From Ailanthus altissimus (lineage: Eukaryota; Streptophyta; Magnoliopsida; Sapindales; Simaroubaceae), in assembly GCA_946807835.1 (NCBI GenBank), contig OX327683.1:38065001-38129000 (forward strand): a stretch of 64,000 bases of DNA, written 5' to 3'. Positions 12,530 to 25,949 of this stretch are shown here, piece by piece. Position 1 is the stretch's first letter. The number at the start of each line of letters is the position of its first letter. Under the pieces are notes generated by a model. It ran no database searches, was not told where the DNA came from, and worked only from the letters and a program-made list of their open reading frames with translations. The translations under genes and the position numbers were made by a program.

Positions 12530-14462
12530 TTTAAGTTACAGGGGTTTTACTTGTCCTTCTTCATATTTATTAATTAATTGAATCTGTATTAATTCTTTTA
12601 CTGGCGTCATGTGATTTTAGAGACTAGATGAGGATGGTTGCTTTTATGGTACTTGTAATTTTTCTTTTCCTCTTGAAAACAAAATAGATTAAGCAAAAAT
12701 GAACAAATTTGTGTGGAAGTTTCGGCTCGAAGCTAATTTGATGAAAGAGTGACTTCTAATTTGGAATTTGGTATTACATTTAATGAAGACCAAACACAAT
12801 TACCAGACAAACGAGCAGCGGAGACGGAGTGGAAAAGGACCTGGTGCTGGATACAGTGTACTCGTTTTAGAATGTTAATTTTTTATACAGTAATGCTAAA
12901 GTTATATATTTTGTATCTCAATTAAATAATATTATCCTTTCCAACTTCGATCACAATATTTTTTATTTTAAATAATGTGTTCCAATATTTACCGAATGGT
13001 TGATACATTGATGTTGAAATCAAAGTTAAAAAGTGTAATATTAGAATTTTACGTTACTAGGAATATAAAGTTGAAATACAAAATATACTGTTTTTTTTTT
13101 TTAAATTTAAGACGGATAAAGGATGATTCTTTTAAAAAGTTCTAACATATATCTATATATTTTTATTAAGTTCAAACATACATCAATCAAATGGCTATGA
13201 AAGTAGATCAAAACATCTAACAACACAACAGGATTTGGAAGAAACTTCATGGCCATAGCCTCGCTGTTTCCTAATGAGTTGAAAGAGCACACCATCTACG
13301 ACCTGCAGTTCTCTTGAGTATTTATTAACTCTTTGTCACGAAAATTGAGGAATGAACCATATTCATGTTATCAGAATCAGTCATCGTGATTGCTGTGCTC
13401 AGCAATGCAATATCTTCTGATACCCATTGTCAAGGAGAGAAACGTGTCCATACCTTTAAAGGAGGAAGAATACCTAATTACTGACGCTAATTTCCATAAA
13501 ACAATGGCATTCTACACGATGAAGTTCATGTTTCGTGCCATAATCAATGGCATTTTTCAGATGAAGAAAGTCAGGTTACATTACCTCTAGAAGAGGTTTG
13601 ATATTCTTTTTATTTCCTAATTTCAATCTCAATAATTTTTTAAGAAAATGACGTGTCTATATTAATTAAATAATTAAATTTTATAATTTTTAAAATTACT
13701 TATTATATTATTTTATCACTTAATAATTATTAAACACATAAACATTACTTTATTCTTTTTATCCAACGTACAAGCATGAGATGCCGTAAATTGGTTTGAT
13801 CACCACCAAAAATGAATTTACAACACCACTCTAATTAGGTTTCCTAGAAATTAACTATTGCCTACAAGAATGAAATACTTTTAATGGAAAGATGAAAGAA
13901 ATTAAAACAATATAAGCAGCATCGAGCAATGATTAAAAATGGCATATTTTTCTTTTTCTTTTTTAAAAAAAATATGGGTAACCCTTTCTTTGTAGGAACA
14001 CTATCCATGTTGTATGTCTTCAACATCCTTTGTTTAGATCAAAGAATCCCAATTCCCATTCCTCACAAGGGAAAAACCTGTAAATGTCGACTCTGTTTGA
14101 ACAAAATGTAAATGTAATCTGGTGGGTCCAAGAAAAATATTGTAATTCAACAGGCCAAATTCGCACTCAAATCAAAATAAGACATGAAACAAGGAACATA
14201 AGGACCTGAAATGAGGAAAATGATAACATGTCATTGGAGCATACATCCAAATCACAGAATTGAATCACACTAGTAAAATAACAGTCATGAAATACAGATT
14301 CTGCAAATTCTACTCTTTCTCAGACAGATTCCCATTATTTTTCTTCTCCATTAACAGGATCAAATCCATACGAACCCCCAAGCCAACAAAAGACAGGGTA
14401 CTGATCATTTTTTTCTAAGGGAAAAAAAAAAGTGTTCAAGGGGAGAAACCTCCTCATTAAAA
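12530..14462. other. Convergent intergenic region between the PMEI-like gene and mtACP
   Basis: It includes 3' UTRs at both ends. A MITE-like terminus (GTAATGCTAAAGTTATATATT) lies at about 12891. The segments 13180-13320 and 13390-13590 have near-exonic composition, but their short frames match nothing I recognise; they could be gene fragments. From 13620 to 13760 the sequence is A/T-rich and empty. Confidence 0.45.
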
Positions 14463-16194
14463 TTAACCAGCCATTGGATGATTATAGATGTACTCAATAG
14501 CAAGCGTACATGAGTCAATTTTATCAGCTTCCATGTCGGGAATTTCAAGCTTGAACTCCTCTTCTAGAGCCATTACAATCTCCACATTGTCCAAGCTATC
14601 CAACCCCAAATCCTTTTGGAAATGCACATCAGGAGTCACCTGTAGATATTACCTCATTAAATAAATTATCAAATTGCAATGCTATTAAGTATGGAAAGTC
14701 AACAAGACAACAAGCAATGTTTGTCAATAGCAAAGCATAGTCACATGAGAAGTTTTTACTAGTACAACTTTTTTCCATAATCTTCACAAGAAAATTTTAT
14801 GCTTTTGTTGTATATATAAACCATATATTGGATGTAAAAACACAGCCTGTGGATATCACATATCACATGGAGTCAAATTACAATACAATGAATGAATAAA
14901 TAAGAAAATCAACAAAACAATATCAGGGAAACCGATGGAAAAAGTAGCATGGCCTCAACAAGCAGTGATGAACAGATAAGATACATGTGCTTCTTGAAAC
15001 TTAAATATGTTTTACAATTGAATTTTCTGTTTTTGGTTTTTTTTTTTTTTTCCTTTTTCTCACGAGACTTTGCCAACATGGAATGAAGAGCAAAACAATA
15101 AGATAAATCAAGGATTTGACAGCAAGGCAAAAAGAAGAAAAAGCTAAACTCAACATAGCTTAAAGGTCCATTTGGTATAGAGGTGCTTACAGCAGCTCAA
15201 ACAATTGGTAAAAACAACTTTCACCCTACAATTAGGTGCTTACTAACACCCACATGCTTCCATGCCACAGCTAGTTTTCCACTTCACAGAAGCTGTGGCT
15301 TCAAAGCCACAACACCTCTATACTAACTGGAATATCCACGGGTTATAGTGCCATAAATGAAGCATGCATTGGATGAATAAACTTGCTAATCATCTTACTG
15401 GGAATAACAAGAACATATTTGAATGTTCGAAAGTTCTACAACGGAAGCCAATTAAACTGCTTGGGAAAGTTCTATAACTGAAAGACGAAACCAGTTAAAA
15501 CTGCTCACGTTTCAGCAGAAGCGGCTTACATTGTCACCGAATTGTTCTAGATGGATGAAACCCATTAGTACCAGATTCAAATGAGAAACTATTAAGCCAT
15601 CGGAGACGGAAAACACCTATTAATAACTTTTAGCTTAGCACATCCTCTCAAATATTTCCTTCAGGATAAAACAATATTAAATCCTGAAAGCCGTTGCCAA
15701 TTTAGCTCCGTCTCTTTCCCCCCGATTTAATGAATTGCAAAATAAAACCATAAAAAAAAAAATTAATCAAGCAAGTCCCATCTAGGTTTCGGTAAAAAAA
15801 AATAGCGGCACATGATCTCACTAAATCATCCAGACAACGCAAGTTCTTATCATATAACTTTTAAGATTAAATGCAGTTCAGCTCCAAACAAAGTCCAAAT
15901 TAGATTTTAACGAGAAGCAAAACAACAATTTATTGGAAGAAAACGGAACAATTGAAAATGGCGAAAATTGGAAAACAAATGATTGACCTGAGCAGGATCG
16001 ACTTTAGGGAAGCTCTTAACAACGGAGAGGACTCTGTCAATGACCTCTTCTTTGGTGAGATGATCGTCGTGAGACGACATGAACCGTAGAGAACCCAGCA
16101 GACTCCATTGCTGCTGCTGTTGTTTGGATCGGGACAAGGCTAGGGTTTGTACGGGTACTCGAACATGGCGAAGTACGGCTTTTCTCAACGCCAT
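14463..16194 (-). CDS. mtACP2: Mitochondrial acyl carrier protein (mtACP2-type)
   Basis: Carries acyl chains on 4'-phosphopantetheine for mitochondrial fatty-acid and lipoate synthesis; ACP is also a subunit associated with respiratory complex I. Two exons: 16194-15988 (69 codons) and 14639-14463, giving 127 aa. Residues 1-38 are an Arg/Leu/Gln-rich presequence with no acidic residues, typical of mitochondrial import, including a QQQQQ tract. The ACP domain starts near [18 protein letters not shown]. The attachment motif is [18 protein letters not shown], with Ser84 as the predicted pantetheine site. The protein ends YIYNHPMAG. The 1.35-kb intron (14640-15987) carries a MITE-like insertion. 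A CT-repeat leader lies just before the start. The assignment to the mtACP2 subgroup rather than mtACP1 is tentative. Confidence 0.94.
15166..15331. mobile_element. Small MITE in the mtACP intron
   Basis: Terminal inverted repeats of about 19 bp: TCCATTTGGTATAGAGGTG at 15167-15185, and CACCTCTATACTAACTGGA at 15313-15331, whose reverse complement differs at two positions. The interior contains a further palindrome (GTGGCTTCAAAGCCAC). The TTTGGTA-type terminus resembles PIF/Harbinger-like or hAT-like MITEs. A target duplication is not clear. Confidence 0.7.
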
Positions 16195-16200
16195 TTCTCG

Positions 16201-16223
16201 CTCTCTCTCTCTCTCTCTCTCTC
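16201..16223 (+). repeat. (CT)n microsatellite in the mtACP 5' leader
   Basis: About 11 CT units directly upstream of the mtACP start. On the transcribed (minus) strand it is (GA)n, a common element of plant 5' UTRs and core promoters. Confidence 0.9.
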
Positions 16224-16776
16224 CCCGCAGCGCAGTGACTCTTTTGGTAGTGATTAGAAAAAAGTCAGGTAAACTATCACGCGCTGCACGTGTTCTTCGT
16301 CGATTTCTGTAAAATTTTAACTAATTTTCGTGAAATTATTACGAAAAATTATTATTGGTTATCTAATTCTAATATAATATTATCAATAAATTGTATTACA
16401 ATTAATGTATTTGGGTTATAACAAAACAAAAACTAAATTATACAATTGAAGTAACACTCTCTAATTTGTGTTGTAAATTACAAAAATATATATATATATA
16501 TTATATCCTCCTATTGCAGCTATAATATATCCAGTTTTGATTAATGTTTCTCCGATAAGTTAGCCCAAACCCAAGGCCTATGTCCAGCTTAAATCCATTT
16601 GAAATGGGCCATAGGCTAGAGGCCTGTATTTTGTACTTAAGAGTGAGACAAACCCTTCTTGATACTAGCGTGTAATTCTTATGAGGTCCCCAAGATGGAC
16701 CAGAGGCCCAAGAAACCTATTCGTTCTTAGAAGTGGAATGGAGACCTCTGAAGTATTAAAATTTAAAATATGGATG

Positions 16777-17270
16777 CCGACAATTTTATTCTCATATTTT
16801 ACGTTAATTAATAATTTTTTTTTGGTTAAATTTAAAATATTTAATTTAATTTTAATTCATTAATTTTTAGCAACGGTATTAGTTTTTATTTTTAATTTTT
16901 TATAATTTAATTTATTTATAAATTATTATAAAAAATAAATCAATTACATAATAACACATATTTAAAAATATTAATTATATTATGACACGTGTTATATTAT
17001 TAAAATTATATTAAATTAAATTAATGAATAAAATTGTGTCACGTGTTTGAAAAAAATAAATAAATAAGAGTTTATCACGTATTCAATGGATAATTTATTT
17101 ATATAATTATATTATATATTTTTTTTTTATAGTTAAAATTAACGATAAAAATTAATGAATTAAAATTAAAATAAATATTTTAAATTTAACTAAAATAATA
17201 TTATTAATTAACTTAAAATATAAATATAAAATTATACTTATCACTTTAAAATATGAGGAGGTTGTCGGGG
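16777..17270. mobile_element. Foldback MITE, about 490 bp, long inverted repeats
   Basis: The left arm from about 16777 (CCGACAA, then CTCATATTTTA, GTTAATTAATAAT, GGTTAAATTTAAAATATTTA, AATTCATTAATTTTT) recurs inverted in the right arm ending at about 17270. Arms are about 110 bp and imperfect. Chance open frames on opposite strands in the two arms even encode the same peptide tail (LVKFKIF-LILIH). The loop is AT-rich. Superfamily is unresolved; Mutator-like is one possibility given the long arms. Confidence 0.72.
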
Positions 17271-17491
17271 GTTTCTTTAATACAAAAAATGTTTGAAGGA
17301 GATAAATTCGCATTATTGATAAGATCTCGTAATTTAGAGGATTTCCTGTCAATCAATGCTCAGTAAGAGAAGTCATGAGAATATTGAAATCAAGGTTAGT
17401 CCCATGAACCTCGAATTCGCTGCAAATAACAACGGAAGTGAAACTCGTTCTTTCGCATAAATTTTATGAGATGAAAAAAGCAAAGATTAAC

Positions 17492-17527
<36 letters not shown>

Positions 17528-17528
17528 A
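17492..17528. repeat. Compound (TA)n(GA)n microsatellite
   Basis: About nine TA units followed directly by about nine GA units. Confidence 0.95.
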
Positions 17529-18582
17529 GTAAAAGAACCGCAGTCAAAAGGCATGTGACATAAGATCAATGGACAGTGTAATATGATATCATGAAACTTT
17601 TGTGCTATGAATTGTAAAAATGTAATTTAAAAGTTGTACCGTAACATCTAATTTCAATTTATTTTAGTAATTCTTCAATCCATATATTTGTATTCTCTAT
17701 AGAGAGAAATTACATTTTTTTTGTGGACTACACAATTTATCGTATGATAAACAGTAATAATATATAGTGTTATTTGGGTAATTTTATATTTTATAGTGTT
17801 AGACACAAATTTAGTAATTTTGAAAGTCAAACGAATTATATTTGTTTATCTGAAAAAGCTTGTTATGGACGATAAGAATTGGATCGAAAAATTAAACCAA
17901 TAAGAATATTTCTCTCTCTACAAATAAGACATTTGACAAAAATCATACAATTAGAGAATAAGTGAGATTGTGCCAAAAAAAAATTCAACATAAGTATTTC
18001 GATGTTTAAATTAACAAATGCTAAAAAAAAAAAGAGTAAAAAGTGTTCGAATCATTCTATATTATGTGTATATTGGATGATTATTTAATGATGTTCAATT
18101 AATATGAATAACCTCAAATATGAAATACTTGTATGTAATATTCGATGGTCCTCAAATATCAACATGTAGGATGAAGATTATAATGGTATATAATGTTGAT
18201 TTCTCTTTTATTTATAGGGTGAGTATGTGAGATTTACTCATACATCTTTGAATCCTTTTTAGCGTGGGTATCCTTTTAGACTTTTCTTTATTAGATTACG
18301 TCATTAAAGTTTTTTTAAAATTGCACTTTATCTTATTTGTCTTTAGTAAAAGTATCATATTTTTAATATTTTTCTTTGATAAACTTAAATTTACCCACAA
18401 CTTTCAACGTCTCTTGTAAGTTTAGTTACTTTTAAAAACTTATTTAATCATTCGAGGTGGTCATTTTTAATTTTTTCACTGCTCAATACGAGTAGAAGTT
18501 ATTTATCCCCGAGTAAGGCTTATTCAAACATAATAGTTAGTGTTCGATTGTTGTTTTGTTTTGCCTTATAAGTGGTGTGTCT

Positions 18583-18797
18583 GACCGAGTAAAGTAATCA
18601 GTCTTCAACCATTGCTCTGACCAGCTTAAAGAGACTGTATTTTTTCTTTAAGATATTGACCGAATATGGTAACGATATTTTGACCATTATTCTTACCAGT
18701 TCAAAAAGTGTGGATATAATACTCTCTCGTTTAGAAGTCTGACTAAATAGAAAAACTAAATTTTAACTATTATTTCGACTAACTCGAAAAGATACCT
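18583..18797. repeat. Three degenerate tandem units of about 76-84 bp
   Basis: Units start at about 18583, 18659 and 18743. Each runs GACCGAGTA- or GACTAAATA-like, then AACCATT-like, then GACCAGCTTAAA-like. Divergence between units is high. They sit in a stretch (about 18170-18900) that could be part of a decayed LTR. Confidence 0.5.
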
Positions 18798-19724
18798 CAG
18801 TTTAAAGATGTTTATGAGCCAATACTTTTCTTTTTAAGTCTCGTGTGTTCAACATCATTTTTAAGTTATTTTTGTCTAAAGTCTTTAGACCTTGTGAGTT
18901 AAAAATCTTAAACTTCGTTCATCGAAATTTATGGAGGAATATATAGTACGAAGGTTTTTACTATAACCAAAATCAGTGCCAATCAAAACTTAAGGAAAAA
19001 AAAAACTGTGGTGCAGAATTCTATTGTTATAACATTTATCAACTTGTTATATAAAATTAAAAATTAAAGTCCTATTTAAAAAAAGATAGAACTTTTGAAT
19101 GCAACTTTAATAAATAATATTGTATATCAATTAAGTCTTAAGAAAACAAAATTGGATGAGAGTGTGAAATCACACTACAAAAAAGTTTAATTCATACCCT
19201 AACTTTACTTGAACTTGTGTAGAGTTTAAGGCACTACACTTCGGCGATCACTTAAATTACTTTATTAATTTTATATTCATATCATTTTAACCATACTATA
19301 TCAAATATTATGAATGAAATTACTGAATTAATTTGTATCTATAAGTTATTGTTATGGGTAATGTTACGCTCTTCAAGTGTTATTTCAAAATTTTGATTTG
19401 AATAACGTGTTAAATAATTATCGAAAAACGTCAAAAAACAGTTAAATTTAAAACATTACAAACTTTTATAGTAAAAAATTATTTGATAAATCTTTATTAG
19501 CCAATAAGACAATAAATGAACAAAATTACCTTTATAAATAATATAACTAAAAAATTATATGTAGTTTAAGCCATAAAATTTTAAAAAAATATTATTATTG
19601 TCTAAATAGATTTGAAAACAAAACACTCTATAGATTAAAAACAACTAATTTTGTGCATTAATATAAAAAAAATGTATAAAAATGATAAAATCAAGAACAA
19701 AAATAGTGGACAAAATTAGAATTT

Positions 19725-20008
19725 CTCGCACATCGCGTGAGGCGCGGGGAGGGGTCTCGCACCACACCTCTTGTGCGGGGGTGGAGCAGGTTGGGGCCTT
19801 GCGCAATGCCCCGCATGCGAGGCCCCAACTTGCACAACACCTCGCATGCAAGGTATAAGGAGGGGCCTCGCGCCACATCCTGTGCGCGATGCCACCCTAA
19901 CTCGCACAACGCCTTGCGCACAGGGTGTGGCGCGAGGCTCCAATTCACATAATGCCTCGCGAGCAAGGTGTTGCGCGAGTTGGGCACAAGGCCCTATCAA
20001 CCTCGGCC
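19725..20008. repeat. CpG-rich repetitive island in AT-rich DNA
   Basis: About 280 bp of high-GC sequence built from variants of a roughly 45-60 bp unit with the cores CGCGAGGC, CCCCAACT(C/T)GC, ACAA(C/T)GCCT(C/T)GC and GGTGT(G/T)GCGCGAG. Some units are inverted: GTTGGGGCCT at 19790-19799 pairs with AGGCCCCAAC at 19820-19829, giving a strong hairpin. Boundaries with flanking AT-rich DNA are abrupt. Open frames run through it in several phases because of the composition; none resembles a protein. Confidence 0.85.
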
Positions 20009-21596
20009 TTCTTCTTTGATGTTACCGAATTTTGCTTTTTTCATATTGTTTTCAACATATTTTACTCTAAATGACTCATTTTAACTAATTTTAAAATATA
20101 GTTTGATAAAAAATCAAATAATTTATAGGAGAGATATGCAAAAATACTTAAAGGTAAAATAGTACGAAAATTAAGTGTATACTTAATAAAGTTCATGAAT
20201 TTATTTTTTAGCTAAATTAAAATTTTGTTTTAAAAAATTAATTATTTTTGAACATTTCTCATATGAAAAATAGAGTTCAATGATATAAATTTTAATAATT
20301 TTTGTTATCGAAAAAAAGACGGCGGCCGCTAGTGGACTACCCTCCCGACAACTTCTTTTAATTTTAAATTATTTACTTTTTAAAAATAAATATTAAAATT
20401 TTAACATATCTGACTATGACACGTGTTTTTTTTTTAATCAATGGCCGAACATTGATTGACATATGAACATGATAGATGCGGTCAAACGGTCAATAATTAC
20501 ACATGAATTTTAAAGAATAAAATGATCATTATACAACAAAATAAACTTTGTGGTCAAATCTAAAGCAACACACTAACGGAGGAGGATAAAATTTGGTAAT
20601 TTAAAATAAGAGAGACAAATTTGGAAAATGAACCAAAAATTAAGAACAAAAATGTCCTTATATATACAAAATATTAATATTACATCAGAAGACCACTACA
20701 CTACAACCTAAATAATTATCAGGACAAGATATTATATTTACATAATGATAAATGTTAAATATAAGCCCGGTAAAAGATAAAGAAGACATATTTTATATTA
20801 AAAATATATCATATGAAAAAGGAGCATAAATCCTATAAAAAAGGAAAGAAAGAGATCTTTTAAAAAAGAATTTTTTTTTAATTTTTTATCATTTTAATAT
20901 TCTCTAAAACGTGAACCTTTAACCTTATAATTAAAAATGAGATATAGACATAACTATTTGACCAAATTATTATATACCAAATATATATATTTTTAATAAT
21001 TATATTTTTTTTTATTTTTTTTTATTATTTAAAAATTATATCATTTTATTATTTACTGATTATTTGATAAATTAAATTGAAATAAAAATTGAGTATAACA
21101 TTTAAAAAAATGTAGCATTATCGATTACCCTAATGTTATATAATGCATCTAATTATCTATTTTTTTAATATTTTTCTAAAAAAAAACACAAATATAAATG
21201 AATTTAATCCGCTATCTTATCACTTTAGATCAATCACGACAAGTGCCAAATTTTAAAAATTCGAGGCTATTACCCATTTGTGAAAATAAAAGGAATAAAA
21301 CTATATTTAAAAAAAAAAAAAAAGAGAAGGGACCAAGTCTAAGTAAGCAAGGTAACACAAAAACTATTTCGCGGAAACCTCTTTCAAAAAAATTCACGCG
21401 GAAGGAAACACAAGCCCCCTGCCCCGAACCAGAGCCAATCCACGTCTACTCACTAATCACCCTTTTCCCATAACATCAATATAAATATTAAATAAAACAG
21501 ATCCGGGGCCCCGATATCTCTATCTCGATCTCGATCTCTCCGGTGAAATCGGCCTCAAATATTCCCGGCCGAGATCTCGATCCTTGTTATTAATAA

Positions 21597-23583
<1,987 letters not shown>

Positions 23584-25949
23584 TAATAATATATGAACTT
23601 GAGTACTTCCTTTGCGAAATTTCCCCAAACGCTTCGATGATCTTTTCAGTGTCTGTAAAGTTCCATCCTCCCATTTTGTAGCGTTGGATTTTTTGGGTTT
23701 TGTTTGCTTTTGTTATAAAGTGTTTAATCTGGAATTGTGGTAGTTAGGCTAGTCCTAACCTGTCTCATATTTACATGTATGGATCTTGTGCACTCACAGA
23801 AATTTGTGTCAAATTTTCTCCTAGGAATGTATGTAGTTTTATATTTCAAATGGGATTCTGTTGAATAAAGTGGATTTTTGTACTATCATTTGCCATTTCA
23901 TTTTGGTGCTTTACGGACTTTTTCTATTTGTTGAATAGTGTACTTTCTCTGTTTCTTTTGGCAGTCTCACGGACTTGACAGTTAGTCAAATGGTCAATTT
24001 TTCAGGACTGATCAAGAACTGTCTTGAACTAATCAATTTATAAGAGATTAATAATAGTTGGGAGTTTGTTAATGGTCTTCATATCAATTTTATACAAATA
24101 AAAAGTAACTCAATTTTATACAAATCAATTCTTTAAGTTATTATTACTATATAAAATCAAAGCTCGAAGAATGGATTCTTTTTCTTTTTCTTTTTTTTTC
24201 AGAAAGAAAAAGCTGATTATTATTATTATTTTTTACTGATATTACGGATTGCTAATTTGTAAACCTCTCACGACAAAACAACATAATATAAACAGAGAAT
24301 TTTGTATTAAGAGGCAACAAATCTAAGTCCAATTTTGCCTAAGAATCTCCACGGTTATATCAAATTTTAACGGATCCTTGGAAATTTATAAGAAATTATT
24401 TATTATCAATTTTTTTACTCAAAAAAGTAATTAAATGTGAAAAAAATATTAATTATGTATATTGTTGCGGATATCAATTTATGTTTTTCAGTTTGACACC
24501 CCTATAACATCAACTAAACTACAACCTTGATATTTTTTTTACTCTATGTGCAGCAAAAATTATAATTTATACTATAAATAAAAACACATAATATCAACAC
24601 ACCAATAAAGATAAAGAAAATAAACCAATCAATAAAGACACAAGATATACGTGATTCGGCCTAAAATTGTCTGTCTACAGAGGATCAATGATCCAACTTC
24701 TTATTATTAATATAAATCACTAAATATTTTTTTATATCATTAATGATCCTATAATACTCAAAAGTATATCTCGTATAGATTCATAAGTATCTATTATTGA
24801 TCACCATAACTTCTTTAAGATCTTTTAATATCTCTTCATAAGAGATTTTAACAAAGAATACAAAAATAGCCCGAATATCTAAACCAAAAGGATTTATAAT
24901 GTTTCTTTTATTCACTCAAAAATCAAAAGAAAACTCTCCTCAAAATGTTACACTCTAGTGCACCACACATTTAGTGCCTATCTAGCTTCTCTAATATCTC
25001 TTATAGTTTATATTTTGAAATTTTAAATATTTGACTTTATTTTATGTTTGAAAGAGTTTATATAATAAATAAAACATTCTTAAAAATTTTAAACGTAGTT
25101 GGAATAAAAATATTTACTTATAAGAGTTCTAATCTCATTTAAAAAAAGTCAATTAAGGTAAAACAGTAAATATCCATAAGTTGTCGCGTGAACAGTAATT
25201 ACGTAAACAATGCCCCCGTGCAAACAGTGCTAGCTGTAAATAGTATCGCTGCATGAACGGTACCCATTCTTTTAAATTTTCGTTTTGTTATTCTCTTATA
25301 TATCAAATCATATTTGACTTCATAATAACTTCCTTCTTAATATTATTCACAATTTTTATTTATACAAAATTATTAAATTATCAATTTTTACCCCATATAT
25401 GTATATAGTGTTTCTCTTAAATAGGCATTGACATTTTAAGAAATTGCACTTTAATTAAAATAAATATTATAAAGAAGTTCGTGACATTAAATTTTAGTTT
25501 TATTAACGTTAGATTTTTATTAAAGAAAATGTCTACATTTTAAAAAGTTAAAAAAATTACGGACCAGAGAATCGCTACACACGAGGTGGAACCAAGCCCC
25601 AAAGGCAAAGCCCTTCCTGAAAATGGCTACTTTAGGCCTCTCTATGTTTTGTTACAGGACTTCTACTTAATTACACACGTGCGACGTTATAGTTCCGTCG
25701 ATAATTTCGGCCCCGGATCATTTGAATCCCGGCGAATACTGACCTGCCACCAGTCAATTCATCAGCTGAAAAAAAGGCCCACAAAAAAAACGTCTTGCGA
25801 ATTCATGTAACAATAGTTCGACCCCTAGTTAAAATCTCAATTCCATAAATTAGTTTAATTAATTAATATTTCGTCTAACGTGTGATTTTGTTTCAAGGGC
25901 TGGAGGAGCTTCGTTTAGTTCTTGCGGCTATAGACGTTTGAACAACAAC
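23584..25949. other. Intergenic region between RABH1b and the purine permease
   Basis: It starts with the RABH1b 3' UTR (to about 23880). Then comes AT-rich DNA and a retroelement-like block at about 24.48-25.33 kb. The 25560-25940 segment has gene-like base composition and probably contains the permease promoter and leader; its 74-codon open frame at 25586 is unrecognised. Confidence 0.5.
24480..25330. mobile_element. Probable decayed LTR-retrotransposon fragment
   Basis: The motif ACACAAGATATACGTGATTC followed by GGCCTAAAATTGTCTGTCTAC (24640-24680) resembles the widespread plant copia-like block that reads 'ACGTGGTTCGGC ... TTGCCTAC'. Downstream text rich in short AAAAGTATATCTCG and GTGAACAGTAATTACG pieces continues the non-genic repeat character. 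No coding domain, paired LTR or target duplication was found. Confidence 0.4.

Noticed and set aside
13390..13590. 66-codon plus-strand frame, possibly a gene fragment
   Set aside because: No recognisable motif and no continuing exon on either side.
19645..20019. Overlapping Cys/Arg/Pro-rich open frames in the CpG-rich island
   Set aside because: Open in several phases because of GC content and repeats; peptides are repetitive and family-free.
20323..20345. GCGGCCGC (NotI site) followed by TAGTGGAC, reminiscent of cloning-vector junctions
   Set aside because: The flanks are ordinary AT-rich plant sequence on both sides, and the text does not continue into any vector polylinker I know.
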